DNA of 64,000 nucleotides from Mimachlamys varia (taxonomy: Eukaryota; Mollusca; Bivalvia; Pectinida; Pectinidae), in the NCBI GenBank assembly GCA_947623455.1, contig OX392530.1:35185405-35249404 (forward strand), read 5' to 3'. The notes beneath the pieces were generated by a model. The model did no database searches. It was not told where the DNA came from and saw only the letters and a program-made list of their open reading frames with translations. How positions within the stretch are numbered: the first letter of the stretch is position 1; each line of letters opens with the position of its first letter. Of this stretch, positions 26,759 through 42,500 are shown piece by piece. Made by a program: the position numbers and the translations under genes.

Positions 26759-29700
26759 TAGCCAGTTTGGTACGGGTTGTTACAATACACTGGTCAAGTC
26801 CACCCCGAACCACAGTGTGTATAATCACAGACTGTACTTACACTGGTTACAATACATTGGTCCAGTCCACCCCGAACCACAGTGTGTATAATTACAGATT
26901 GTACTTACACTGGTTACAATACACTGGTCTAATCCACCCCGAACCACAGTGTGTATAATCACAGACTCTACTTACACTGGTTACAATACATTGCTCCAAT
27001 CCACCCCAAACCACAGTGTGTATAATCACAGACTGTACTTACACTGGTTACAATACATTGGTCCAGTCCACCCCGAACCACAGTGTGTAGAATCACAGAC
27101 TGTACTTATACTGGTTACAATACACTGGTCCAGTCCACCCCGCACTACAGTGTGTAGAATCACAGACTGTTCTTACACTGGTTACAATACACTGGTTTAG
27201 TCCACCCCACAATACAATGTGTAGAATCACAGACTGTACTTACACTGGTTACAATACACTGGTTTAGTCCACCCCGCAATACAGTGTGTAGAATCACAGA
27301 CTGTACGTACATTGGTTACAATACACTGGTCGATCCACCATGCACTACAGTGTGTAGAAGCACAGACTGTACACTGTACTTACACTGGTTACAATACACT
27401 GATCCAGTCCACTCCACACTACAGTGTGTATAATCACAGACTGTACTTACATTGGTTACAATACACTGGTCCAGTGCCCCCCCCCCCCCCCCCGCACTAC
27501 AGTGTGTAGAATCACAGATTGTACTTACACTGGTTACAATACACTGGTCCAGTCCAACCCGCACTACAGTGTGTAGAATCACAGACTGTGCTTATACTGG
27601 TTACAATACACTGGTCCAGTCCACCCCGCACTACAGTGTGTAGAATCACAGACTGTACTTACATTGGTTACAATACACTGGTCCAGCCCCCCCCCCCCCC
27701 CCCTCCGCACTACAGTGTGTAGAATCACAGATTGTACTTACACTGGTTACAATACACTGGTTACAATACACTAGTCCAGTCCACCCCAAACTATAGTGTG
27801 TAGAATCACAGACTGTACTTACATTGGTTACAATACACTGGTCCAGTCCACCCCACACTACATTGTGTAGAATCACAGATTGTACTTACACTGGTTACAA
27901 AACACTGGTCCAGTCCACCCCACACTACAGTGTGTAGAATCACAGACTGTACTTATACTGGTTACAATACACTGGTCAGTCCACCCCACACTACAGTGTG
28001 TATAATCACAGACTGTACTTACACTGGTTGCAATGCATTGGTCCAGTCCACCCCGAACCACAGTGTGTATAATCACAGACTGTACTTACACTGGTTACAA
28101 TACACTGGTCCAGTCCACCCCCACACTACATTGTGTAGAATCACAGACTATACTTACACTGGTTACAAAACACTTGCCTAGTCCATCCCACACTACAGTG
28201 TGTAGAATCACAGACTGTACTTACACTGGTTACAATACACTGGTTACAATACACTGGTCCAGTCCACCCCACACTATAGTGTGTATAATCACAGACTGTA
28301 CTTACACTGGTTACAATACACTGGTCCAGTCCACCCCGCACTACAGTTTGTAGAATCACAGACTGTACTTACACTGGTTACAAAACACTTGCCTAGTCCA
28401 TCACACACTACAGTGTGTATAATCACAGACTGTACTTACATTTGTTACAATACACTGGACCAGTCCACCCCCACACTACATTGTGTAGAATCACAGACTG
28501 TACTTACACTGGTTACAAAACACTTGCCTAGTCCATCACACACTACAGTGTGTATAATCACAGACTGTACTTACATTTGTTACAATACACTGGACCAGTC
28601 CACCCCACACTACATTGTGTAGAATCACAGACTGTACTTACACTGGTTACAAAACACTTGCCTAGTCCATCACACACTACAGTGTGTATAATCACAGACT
28701 GTACTTACATTTGTTACAATACACTGGTCCAGTCCACCCCCACACTACATTGTGTAGAATCACAGACTGTACTTACACTGGTTACAAAACACTTGCCTAG
28801 TCCATCCCATACTACAGTGTGTATAATCACAGACTGTACTTACACTGGTTACAATACACTGGTTACAATACACTGGTCCAGTCCACCCCGCACTACAGTT
28901 TGTAGAATCACAGACTGTACTTACACTTGTTACAATACACTGGTCAGTCCACCCCGCACTACAGTGGGTAGAATCACAGACTGTACTTACACTTGTTACA
29001 ATACACTGGTCAGTCCACCCCACACTACATTGTGTAGAATCACAGATTGTACTTACACTGGTTGCAATGCATTGGTCCAGTCCACCCCGAACCACAGTGT
29101 GTATACTCACAGACTTTACTTACACTGGTTACAATACATTGCTCCAATCCACCCCGAACCACAGTGTGTATAATCACAGACTGTACTTACACTGGTTACA
29201 ATACATTGGTCCAGTCCACCCCGAACCACAGTGTGTAGAATCACAGACTGTACTTACACTGGTTACAATACGCTGGTCCAGTCCAACCCGCATTACAGTG
29301 TGAAGAATCACAGACTGTACTTACACTAATCGCAATACACCGGTCATTTCCACTCCGCATTACAGTTTGTTTAATCACAGACTGTACTTACGCTGGTTAC
29401 AATACACTGGTCCAGTCCACCTCGCACTACAGTGTGTAGAATCACAGACTGTACTTACGCTGGTTACAATACACTGGTCCAGTCTACCCCGCACTACAGT
29501 GTGCAGAATCACAGATTGTACTTACACTGGTTATAATACACTGGTTTAGAATACACTGGTCCAGTCCACCCCATACTAGAGTGTGTAGAATCCCAGACTG
29601 TACTTACTCTGGTTACACTATAGGTATACTGGTCTAATCAACCCTGCAGTTCAGTATGTAGAATCATAGACTGTTCTTACTCTGGTTACACTATATGTAC

Positions 29701-29914
29701 ACTGGTCCAGTCAACCCTTCAGTTCAGTATGTAGAATCCTAAACTGTATTTACACTGGTTACAATAGACTGGTCCAGTCCACCTCGCAGTACAGTGTATA
29801 GAATCACAGACTGTACTTACATTGGTTACAATACACTGGTCCAGTCCACCTCTCACTACAGTGTGTATACTCACAGACTGTACTTACATTGGTTATAATA
29901 CACTAGTCCAGTTG

Positions 29915-29934
29915 CCCCCCCCCCCCCCCCCCCC
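29915..29934 (+). repeat. C-tract monomer, GTTG-C(n) type (20 C)
   Basis: Its paralogues at about 21,716, 47,970 and 52,541 have about 12-13 C. Confidence 0.85.
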
Positions 29935-32900
29935 GCACTACAGTGTGTAGAATCACAGATTGTACTTACACTGGTTTCAATACACTGGTTAGAATACACT
30001 GGTCCAGTCCACCCCACACTACAGTGTGTAGAATCACAGACTGTTCTTACTCTGGTTACACTATATGTACACTTGTCCAGTCAACCCTGCAGTTCAGTAT
30101 GTAGAATCATAGACTGTACTTACACTGGTTACACTATATGTACACTGGTCCAGTCCACTCCACACTACAGTGTATATAATCACACAGTGTACTTACACAC
30201 TGGTTACAATACATTGGTCAGGTTCACCCCACATTACAGTGTGTAGAATCACAGACTGTACTTACATTGGTAACAATACACTGGTCCAGTCCACCCCACA
30301 CTACAGTGTGTAGAATCATAGACTGTTCTTTCTCTGGTTACACTATATGTACACTGGTCTAATCAACCCTGCATTTCAGTATGTAGAATCATAGACTTTA
30401 ATTACACTGGTTACAATACACTGGTCCAGTCCACCCCGCACTACAGTGTGTATAATCACAGACTGTACTTATACTGGTTACAATACTCTGGTCCAGTCCA
30501 CCCCGCATTACAGTGTGTTTAATCACTGACTGTACTTACGCTGGTTGCAATACACTGGTCCAGTTCACCCCGCACTACAGTGTGTAGAATCACAGATTGT
30601 ACTTACAATGATTACAATACACTGGTTAGAATACACTGGTCCAGTCCAACCCACACTAGAGTGTGTAGAATCCCAGACTCTACTTACTCTGGTTACACTA
30701 TATGTATACTGGTCTAATCAACCCCGCAGTTCAGTATGTAGAACCTAGACTGTATTTACACTGGTTACAATACACTGGTCCAGTCCATCTCGCAATACAG
30801 TGTATAGAATCACAGACTGTAGTTACATTGATTACAATACACTGGTCCAGTCCACCTCGCACTACAGTGTGTATACTCACAGACTGTACTTACATTGGTT
30901 ACAATACACTGGTCCAGTGCCCCCCCCCCCCCGCACTACAGTGTGTAGAATCACAGATTGTACTTTCACTGGTTACAATACACTGGTTAGAATACACTGG
31001 TCCAGTCCACCCCACACTACAGTGTATAGAATCACACACTGTACTTACAGTGGTTACAATACACTGGTCCAGTCCACCCCGCACTAAAGTGGGTAAAAGC
31101 ACAGACTGTACTTACACTGGTTACAATACACTGGTTTAGTCCACCCCACAATACAGTGTGTAGAAACACAGACTGTACTTACACTGGTTACAATACACTT
31201 GTCCAGTCCACCCCGCACTAAAGTGGGTAAAAGCACAGACTGTACTTACACTGGTTACAATACACTGGTTTAGTCCACCCCACAATACAGTGTGTAGAAT
31301 CACAGACTGTACTTACACTGGTTACAATACACTAGTCCAGTCCACCCCGCACTACAGTGTGTAGAATCACAGACTGTACGTACATTGGTTACAATACACT
31401 GGTCCAGTCCACCCTGCACTACAGTGTGTAGAAGCACAGACTGTACACTGTACTTACACTGGTTACAATACAATGGTCCAGTCCACTCCACACTACAGTG
31501 TGTAGAATCACAGACTGTACTTACACTGGTTACAATACACTGGTTTAGTCCACCCCGCAATACAGTGTGTAGAATCACAGACTGTACTTACACTGATTAC
31601 AATACACTGGTCCAGTCCACCCCGCACTACAGTGTGTAGAATCACAGATTGTACTTACACTGGTTACAATACACTGGTTAGAATACACTGGTTCAGTCCA
31701 CCCTACACTACAGTGTGTAGAATCATAGACTGTTCTTACTCTGGTTACACTATATGTACACTGGTCCAGTCAACCATGCAGTTCAGTATGTAGAATCATA
31801 AACTGTACTTACACTGGTTACACTATATGTACACTGGTCCAGTCAACCGTGCAGTTCAGTATGTAGAATTATAGACTGTTCTTATTCTGGTTACACTATA
31901 TGTACACTGGTCCAGTCCACCCCAAACTACAGTGTATGGAATCACACACTGTACTTACACTGGTTACAATACACTGGTCAGGTTCACCCCACACTACAGT
32001 GTGTATAATCACAGACTGTACTTACACTGGTTACAATACATTGGTCAAGTCCACCCCGAACCACAGTGTGTATAATCACAGACTGTGCTTACACTGGTTA
32101 CAATACATTGGTCCAGTCCACCCCGAACCACAGTGTGTATAATTACAGATTGTACTTACACTGGTTACAATACACTGGTCTAATCCACCCCGAACCACAG
32201 TGTGTATAATCACAGACTCTACTTACACTGGTTACAATACATTGCTAAAATCCACCCCGAACCACAGTGTGTATAATCACAGACTGTACTTACACTGGTT
32301 ACAATACATTGGTCCAGTCCACCCCGAACCACAGTGTGTAGAATCACAGACTGTACTTACGCTGGTTACAATACACTGGTCCAGTCCACCCCGCACTACA
32401 GTGTGTAGAATCACAGACTGTTCTTACACTGGTTACAATACACTGGTTTAGTCCACCCAACAATACAATGTGTAGAATCACAGACTGTACTTACACTGGT
32501 TACAATACACTGGTTTAGTCCACCCCGCAATACAGTGTGTAGAATCACAGACTGTACGTACATTGGTTACAATACACTGGTCGAGTCCACCATGCACTAC
32601 AGTGTGTAGAAGCACAGACTGTACACTGTACTTACACTGGTTACAATACACTGGTCCAGTCCACTCCACACTACAGTGTGTATAATCACAGACTGTACTT
32701 ACATTGGTTACAATACACTGGTCCAGTGCCCCCCCCCCCCGCACTACAGTGTGTAGAATCACAGATTGTACTTACACTGGTTACAATACACTGGTCCAGT
32801 CCAACCCGCACTACAGTGTGTAGAATCACAGACTGTGCTTATACTGGTTACAATACACTGGTCCAGTCCACCCCGCACTACAGTGTGTAGAATCACAGAC

Positions 32901-35900
32901 TGTACTTACATTGGTTACAATACACTGGTCCAGCCCCCCCCCCCCTCCCCCCCCCCGCGCACTACAGTGTGTAGAATCACAGATTGTACTTACACTGGTT
33001 ACAATACACTAGTTAGAATACACTTGTCCAGTCCACTCCACACTACAGTGTGTATAATCACAGACTGTACTTACATTGGTTACAATACACTGGTCCAGTG
33101 CACCCCCCCTCACTACAGTGTGTAGAATCACAGATTGTACTTACACTGGTTACAATACACTGGTCCAGTCCAACCCGCACTACAGTGTGTAGAATCACAG
33201 ACTGTGCTTATACTGGTTACAATACACTGGTCCAGTCCACCCCGCACTACAGTGTGTAGAATCACAGACTGTACTTACATTGGTTACAATACACTGGTCC
33301 AGCCCCCCCCCCTCCGCACTACAGTGTGTAGAATCACAGATTGTACTTACACTGGTTACAGTACACTAGTTAGAATACACTGGTCCAGTCCACCCCACAC
33401 TACAATGTGTAGAATCATAGACTGTTCTTACTCTGGTTACACTATATGTACACTTGTCCAGTCAACCCTGCAGTTCAGTATGTAGAATCATAGACTGTAC
33501 TTACACTGGTTACACTATATGTACACTAATCCAGTCCACCCCACACTACAGTGTATAGAATCACACACTGTACTTACACACTGGTTAGAATACACTGGTC
33601 AGGTTCACCCCACATTACAGTGTGTAGAATCACAGACTGTACTCTCATTGGTAACAATACACTGGTCCAGTTCACCCTGCACTACAGTGTGTAGAATCAC
33701 AGACTGTACTTACACTGGTTACAATACACTGGTCCAGTCCACCCAACACTACACAGTGTAGAATCACAGACTGTTGTTACACTGGTTACAATACACTGAT
33801 CCAGTCCACCCCGCACTACAGTGTGTAAAATCACAGACTGTACTTACACTGGTTAAAATACACTGGTTAAAATGCACTGGTCCATTCCACCCCACACGAT
33901 AGTGTGTAGAATCACAGACTGTACTTACTCTGGTTACACTATATGTACACTGGTCTAATCAACCCTGCATTTCAGTATGTAGAATCATAGACTGTTCTTA
34001 CTCTGGTTACACTATATGTACACTGTTCCAGTCAACCCTGCAGTTCAGTATGTAGAATCATAGACTTCAATTACACTGGTTACAATACACTGGTCCAATC
34101 CATCCCGCACTACAGTGTATATAATCACACACTGTATTTATACTGGTTACAATACACTGGTCAGTTTCACTCCACATTACAGTGTGTAGAATCAAAGACT
34201 GTACTTACATTAGTAACAATACGCTGGTCCAGTTCACCCTGCACTACACTGTGTAGCATCACAGACTGTACTTACACTGATTGCAATACACTAGTCCAGT
34301 CCAACCCGCATTACAGTGTGTTTTAATCACAGACTGTACTTACACTGGTTACAATACGCTGGTCCAGTCAACCCCGCATTGCAGTGTGTAGAATCACAGA
34401 CTGTACTTACACTGGTTACAATACACTGGTCCAGTCCACCCCGCACTACAGTGTGTAGAATCACAGACTGTGCTTATACTGGTTACAATACACTGGTCCA
34501 GTCCTAACCCGCATTACAGTGTGTTTAATCACAGACTGTACTTACGCTGATTACAATACACTGGTCCAGTCAACCCCGCACTACAGTGTGTAGAATCACA
34601 GACTGTACTTACATTGGTTACAATACACTGGTCCAGTCCACCTCGCACTACAGTGTGTATACTCACAGACTGTACTTACATTGGTTACAATACACTGGTC
34701 CAGTGCCCCCCCCCCCCGCACTACAGTGTGTAGAATCACAGATTGTACTTACACTGGTTACAATACACTGGTTAGAATGCACTGGTCCATTCCACCCCAC
34801 ACGATAGTGTGTAGAATCACAGACTGTACTTACTCTGGTTACACTATATGTACACTGGTCTAATCAACCCTGCATTTCAGTATGTAGAATCATAGACTGT
34901 TCTTACTCTGGTTACACTATATGTACACTTGTCCAGTCAAACCTGCAGTTCAGTATGTAGAATCATAGACTGTACTTACACTGGTTACACTATATGTACA
35001 CTGGTCCAGTCCACTCCACACTACAGTGTATAGAATCACAGACTGTACTTACACACTGGTTAGAATACACTGGTCAGGTTCACCCCACATTACAGTGTGT
35101 AGAATCACAGACTGTACTTAAACTGGTTACAATACACTGGTCCAGTCCACCCAACACTACAGTGTGTAAAATCACAGACTGTACTTACACTGGTTACAAT
35201 ACACTGGTTAGAATGCACTGGTCCATTCCAGCCCACACTACAGTGTGTAGAATCACAGACTGTACTTACTCTGGTTACACTATACATGTATGTACACTGT
35301 TCCAGTCAACCCTGCAGTTCAGTATGTAGAATCATAGACCTTAATTACACTGGTCACAATACACTGGTCCAGTCCACCCTGCACTACAGTGTATATAATC
35401 ACACACTGTATTTATACTGGTTACAATACACTGGTCAGTTTCACTCCACATTACAGTGTGTAGAATCAAAGACTGTACATACATTAGTAATAATACGCTG
35501 GTCCAGTTCACCCTGCACTACACTGTGTAGCATCACAGACTGTACTTACACTGATTGCAATACACTGGTCCAGTCCACCCCGCATTACAGTGTGTTTTAA
35601 TCACAGACTGTACTTACACTGGTTACAATACGCTGGTCCAGTCAACCCCGCATTGCAGTGTGTAGAATCACAGACTGTACTTACACTGGTTACAATACAC
35701 TGGTCCAGTCCACCCCGCACTACAGTGTGTAGAATCACAGACTGTTCTTACACTGGTGTTACAATACACTGGTCCAGTGCCCCCCCCCCCGCACTACAGT
35801 GTGTAGAATCACAGACTGTACTTACTCTGGTTACACTTTATGTATACTGGTCTAATCAACCCTGCAGTTCAGTATGTAGAATCATAGACTGTATTTACAC

Positions 35901-38900
35901 TGGTTACAATACACTGGTCCACCTCGCACTACAGTGTGTATAATCACAGACTGTACTTATACTGGTTACAATACACTGGTCCAGTCCACCCCGCATTACA
36001 GTGTGTATACTCACAGACTGTACTTACATTGGTTACAATACACTGGTCCAGTGCCCCTCCCCGCACTACAGTGTGTAGAATCACAGATTGTACTTACACT
36101 GGTTACAATACACTGGTTAGAATACACTGGTCCAGTCCACTCCACACTACAGTGTATAGAATCACAGACTGTACTTACACTGGTTACAATACACTGGTCG
36201 GGTTCACCCAACATTACAGTGTGTAGAATCACAGACTGTACGTACATTGGTTACAATACTCTGGTCCAGTCCACCCCGCACTAAAGTGGGTAAAAGCACA
36301 GACTGTACTTACACTGGTTACAATACACTGGTTTAGTCCATCCCGCAATACAGTGTGTAGAATCACAGACTGTACTTACACTGGTTACAATACACTTGTC
36401 CAGTCCACACCGCACTACAGTGTGTAGAATCACAGACTGTACTTACACTGGTTACAATACACTTGTCCAGTCCACACCGCACTACAGTGTGTAGAATCAC
36501 AGATTGTACTTACACTGGTTACAATACACTGGTTACAATACACTGGTTTAGTCCACCCAACACTACAGTGTGTAGAATCACAGACTGTACTTACAATGGT
36601 TGCAATACACTGGTCCAGTCCACCCCGCGCTACAATGTGGAGAATTACAAACTGTACCTACACTGGTTACACTACATGTACACTGGTCTAGTCCACCCCG
36701 CACTACAGTGTGTAGAATCACAGACTGTACTTACTCTGGTTACACTTTATGTATACTGGTCTAATCAACCCTGCAGTTCAGTATGTAGAATCATAGACTG
36801 TATTTACACTGGTTACAATACACTGGTCCAGTCCACCTCGCACTACAGTGTGTATAATCACAGACTGTACTTATACTGGTTACAATACACTGGTCCAGTC
36901 CACCCCGCATTACAGTGTGTTTAATCACAGACTGTACTTACGCTGGTTACAATATACTGGTCCAGCCCACCCCGCACTACAGTGTGTAGAATCACAGATT
37001 GTACTTACACTGATTACAATACACTGGTTAGAATACACTGGTCCAGTCCAACCCACACTAGAGTGTGTAGAATCCCAGACTGTACTTACTCTGGTTACAC
37101 TATATGTATACTGGTCTAATCAACCCCGCAGTTCAGTATGTAGAACCTAGACTGTATTTACACTGGTTACAATACACTGGTCCAGTCCACCTCGCACTAC
37201 AGTGTGTATACTCACAGACTGTACTTACATTGGTTACAATACACTGGTCCAGTGCCCCTCCCCGCACTACAGTGTGTAGAATCACAGATTGTACTTACAC
37301 TGGTTACAATACACTGGTTAGAATACACTGGTCCAGTCCACCCCACACTACAGTGTATAGAATCACAGACTGTACTTACACTGGTTACAATACACTGGTC
37401 AGGTTCACCCAACATTACAGTGTGTAGAATCACAGACTGTACGTACATTGGTTACAATACTCTGATCCAGTCCACCCCGCACAAAAGTGGGTAAAAGCAC
37501 AGACTGTACTTACACTGGTTACAATACACTGGTTTAGTCCACCCCTCAATACAGTGTGTAGAATCACAGACTGTACTTACACTGGTTACAATACACTTGT
37601 CCAGTCCACACCGCACTACATTGTGTAGAATCACAGACTGTACTTACACTGGTTACAATACACTTGTCCAGTCCACACCGCACTACAGTGTGTAGAATCA
37701 CAGATTGTACTTACACTGGTTACAATACACTGGTTACAATACACTGGTTTAGTCCACCCAAAATTGCAGTGTGTAGAATCACAGACTGTACTTACAGTGG
37801 TTGCAATACACTTGTCCAGTCCACACCGCACTACAGTGTGTAGAATCACAGACTGTACTTACACTGGTTACAATACACTGGTCCAGTCCACCCTGCACTA
37901 CAGTGTGTAGAAGCACAGACTGTACACTATACTTATACTGGTTACAATACACTGGTCCAGTCCACTCCACACTACAGTGTGTAGAATCACAGACTGTACG
38001 TACATTGGTTACAATACACTGGTCCAGTCCACCCTGCACTACAGTGTGTAGAAGCACAGACTGTACACTGTACTTACACTGGTTACAATACACTGGTCCA
38101 GTCCACTCCACACTACAGTGTGTAGAATCACAGACTGTACTTACACTGGTTACAATACACTTGTCCAGTCCACACCGCACTACAGTGTGTAGAATCACAG
38201 ATTGTACTTACACTGGTTACAATACACTGGTTACAATACACTGGTTTAGTCCATCCAACACTACAGTGTGTAGAATCACAGACTGTACTTACAATGGTTG
38301 CAATACACTGGTCCAGTCCACCCCGCGCTACAGTGTGGAGAATTACAAACTGTACCTACACTGGTTACACTACATGTACACTGGTCTAGTCCACCCCGCA
38401 CTACAGTCGGTAGAATCACAGACTGTACTTACGCTGGTTACAATACACTGGTCGAGTCCACCCCGCACTACAGTGTGTAGAATCACAGACTGTACTTACT
38501 CTGGTTACACTTTGTGTATACTGGTCTAATTAACCCTGCAGTGCAGTATGTAGAATCATAGACTGTATTTACACTGGTTACAATACACTGGTCCAGTCCA
38601 CCTCGCACTACAGTGTGTATAATCACAGACTGTACTTATACTGGTTACAATACACTGGTCCAGTCCATCCCGCATTACAGTGTGTTTAATCACAGACTGT
38701 ACTTACGCTGGTTCCAATACACTGGTCCAGTCCACCCCGCACTACAGTGTGTAGAATCACATATTGTACTTACACTGATTACAATACACTGGTTAGAATA
38801 CACTGGTCCAGTCCAACCTACACTAGAGTGTGTAGAATCCCAGACTGTATTTACACTGGTTACAATACACTGGTCCAGTCCACCTCGCAATACATTGTAT

Positions 38901-39529
38901 AGAATCACAGACTGTACTTACATTGGTTACAATACACTGGTCCAGTCCACCTCGCACTACAGTGTGTATACTCACAGACTGTACTTACATTGGTTACAAT
39001 ACACTGGTCCAGTGCCCCTCCCCGCACTACAGTGTGTAGAATCACAGATTGTACTTACACTGGTTACAATACAGTGGTTAGAATACACTGGTCCAGTCCA
39101 CCCCACACTACAGTGTATAGAATCACAGACTATACTTACAATGGTTGCAATATACTTGTCCAGTCCACACCGCACTACAGTGTGTAGAATCACAGACTGT
39201 TCTTACACTGGTTACAATACACTGGTCCAGTCCACCCTGCACTACAGTGTGTAGAAGCACAGACTGTACACTATACTTACACTGGTTACAATACACTGGT
39301 CAGGTTCACCCAACATTACAGTGTGTAGAATCACAGACTGTACGTACATTGGTTACAATACTCTGGTCCAGTCCACCCCGCACTAAAGTGGGTAAAAGCA
39401 CAGACTGTACTTACACTGGTTACAATACACTGGTTTAGTCCATCCCGCAATACAGTGTGTAGAATCACAGACTGTACTTACACTGGTTACAATACACTTG
39501 TCCAGTCGACACCGCACTACAGTGTGTAG

Positions 39530-42500
39530 AATCACAGACTGTACTTACACTGGTTACAATACACTTGTCCAGTCCACACCGCACTACAGTGTGTAGAATC
39601 ACAGATTGTACTTACACTGGTTACAATACACTGGTTACAATACACTGGTTTAGTCCACCCAACATTACAGTGTGTAGAATCACAGACTATACTTACAATG
39701 GTTGCAATATACTTGTCCAGTCCACACCGCACTACAGTGTGTAGAATCACAGACTGTTCTTACACTGGTTACAATACACTGGTCCAGTCCACCCTGCACT
39801 ACAGTGTGTAGAAGCACAGACTGTACACTATACTTACACTGGTTACAATACACTGGTCCAGTCCACTCCACACTACAGTGTGTAGAATCACAGACTGTAC
39901 GTACATTGGTTACAATACACTGGTCCAGTCCACCCTGCACTACAGTGTGTAGAAGCACAGACTGTACGTACATTGGTTACAATACACTGGTCCAGTCCAC
40001 CCTGCACTACAGTGTGTAGAAGCACAGACTGTACACTGTACTTATACTGGTTACAATACACTGGTCCAGTCCACTCCACACTACAGTGTGTAGAATCACA
40101 GACTGTACTTACACTGGTTACAATACACTGGTTTAGTCCACCCCGCAATACAGTGTGTAGAATCACAGACTGTACTTACACTGGTTAGAATACACTGGTT
40201 CAGTCCATCCCACACTACAGTGTGTAGAAATATAGACTGTTCTTACTCTGGTTACACTATATGTACACTGGTCCAGTCAACCATGCAGTTCAGTATGTAG
40301 AATCATAAACTGTTCTTATTCTGGTTACACTATATGTACACTGGTCCAGTCAACCATGCAGTTCAGTATGTAGAATCACACACTGTACTTACACTGGTTA
40401 CAATACACTGGTAAGGTTCACCCAACATTACAGTGTGTAGAATCACAGACTGTACGTACATTGGTTACAATACTCTGGTCCAGTCCACCCCGCACTACAG
40501 TGGGTAGAAGCACAGACTGTACTTACAATGGTTACAATACACTGGTTTAGTCCACCCCGCACTAGAGTGTGTAGAATCACAGATGGTACTTACACTGGTT
40601 ACAATACACTGGTCCCGTCCACCCCACACTACACCGTGTAGAAGCACAGACTGTACTTACACTGGTTACAATACACTGGTCCAGTCCACCCAACACTACA
40701 GTGTGTAGAATCACAGACTGTACTTACACTGGTCACCATACACTGGCCCAGTCAACCCGGTGCTACAGTGTGTACAATCACAGACGGTACTTACACTGAT
40801 TACAGTACACTGGTCCAGTCCACCCCGCACTACAGTGTGTAGAATCACAGACTGTACTTACATTGTTTACAATACACTGGTCCAGTCCACCCCGCACTAC
40901 AGTGTGTAGAATCACAGACTGTACGTACATTGATTACAATAGAATGGTCCAGTCCAGCCCGCCATACAGTGTGTAGAATCACAGACTGTACTTACACTGG
41001 TTACAATACACTGGTTTAGTCCACCCAACACTACAGTGTGTAGAATCACAGACTGTACTTACAATGGTTGCAATACACTGGTCCAGTCCAACCCGCGCTA
41101 CAGTGTGGAGAATCACAGACTGTACTTACACTGGTTACAATACACTGGTCCAGTCCACCCAACACTACAGTGTGTAGAATCACAGACTGTACCTACACTG
41201 GTTACACTACATGTACACTGGTCTAGTCCACCCCGCACTACAGTCGGTAGAATCACAGACTGTACTTACATTGGTTACAAAGCATTGGTCTAGTCCATCC
41301 CGCACTACAGTGTGTAGAATCACAGACTGCACTTACACTGGTTACAATACACTGGTCCAGTCCACCCCACACTACAGTGTGTAGAATCACAGACTGTACT
41401 TACACTGGTTACAAAGCATTGGTCCAGTCCACCCCACACTTCAGTGTGTAGAATCACAGACTGTACTTACACTGGTTACAATACACTGGTCCAGTCCACC
41501 CAACACTACAGTGTGTAGAATCACAGACTGTACTTACATTGGTTACAAAGCATTGGTCCAGTCCACCCCACACTTCAGTGTGTAGAATCACAGACTGTAC
41601 TTACACTGGTTACAATACACTGGTCCAGTCCACCCAACACTACAGTGTGTAGAATCACAGAATGTACTTACACTGGTCACCATACACTGGCCCAGTCAAC
41701 CCGGTGCTACAGTGTGTACAATCACAGACGGTACTTACACTGATTACAGTACACTGGTCCAGTCCACTTCGCACTACAGTGTGTAGAATCACAGACTGTA
41801 CTTACATTGGTAACAATACACTGGTCCAGTCCACCCCGCACTACAGTGTGTAGAATCACAGACTGTACTTACACTGGTTACAATAGAATGGTCCAGTCCA
41901 GCCCGCAATACAGTGTGTAGAATCACAGACTGTACTTACACTGGTTACAATACACTGGTCCAGTCCACCCCGCATTTCAGTGTGTAGAAGCACAGACTGT
42001 ACTTACACTGGTTACAATACACTGGTTTAGTCCACCCAACACTACAGTGTGTAGAATCACAGACTGTACATACAATGGTTGCAATACACTGGTCCAGTCC
42101 AACCCGCGCTACAGTGTGGAGAATTACAAATTGTACCTACACTGGTTACACTACATGTACACTGGTCTAGTCCACCCCGCACTACAGTCGGTAGAATCAC
42201 AGACTGTACTTACATTGGTTACAAAGCATTGGTCTAGTCCATCCCGCACTACAGTGTGTAGAATCACAGACTGTACTTACCCTGGTTACAATACACTGGT
42301 CCAGTCCACCCCACACTACAGTGTGTAGAATCACAGACTGTACTTACACTGGTTACAATACACTGGTCCAGTGCACCCAACACTACAATGTGTAGAATCA
42401 CAGACTGTACTTACACTGGTTACAAAGCATTGGTCCAGTCCACCCCACACTTCAGTGTGTAGAATCACAGACTGTACTTACACTGGTTACAATACACTGG

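Larger units (their letters stand above)
23415..26776. mobile_element. 3,362-bp insertion in the satellite; non-autonomous DNA transposon or Helentron-like candidate
   Basis: The left junction reads TTACACTT then CCCTTACGG. The right junction reads GGTACGGG then TTGTTACAATAC. The undisturbed paralogue at 49,655-49,670 reads TTACACTTGTTACAAT, so the net gain is 3,364 bp. This fits either a 2-bp TT target duplication with 3,362 bp inserted, or insertion between two T bases with no duplication. The ends match as CCCTTAC versus CCCGTAC when the right end is reversed. Both ends carry arrays of AAGTATACTT. No transposase was recognised inside. Two-base duplications with subterminal repeats recall CACTA/EnSpm-type elements; T-T insertion recalls Helentrons. 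Neither is proven. Confidence 0.8.
21255..40000 (+). repeat. Macro-duplication copy A (carries the 3.36-kb insertion)
   Basis: Broadly collinear with 47,509-64,000, with rearranged stretches. The offset is 26,254 at 21,255-21,623, 26,248 after two C-tract differences, then 22,884 after the insertion. Further on it is about 22,620 (29-31 kb), 21,919 (33.5-34.6 kb), 21,858 (35.9-36.5 kb) and about 24,180-24,320 (37-39.5 kb). Steps are mostly whole-monomer multiples. The right edge is approximate. Confidence 0.75.
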
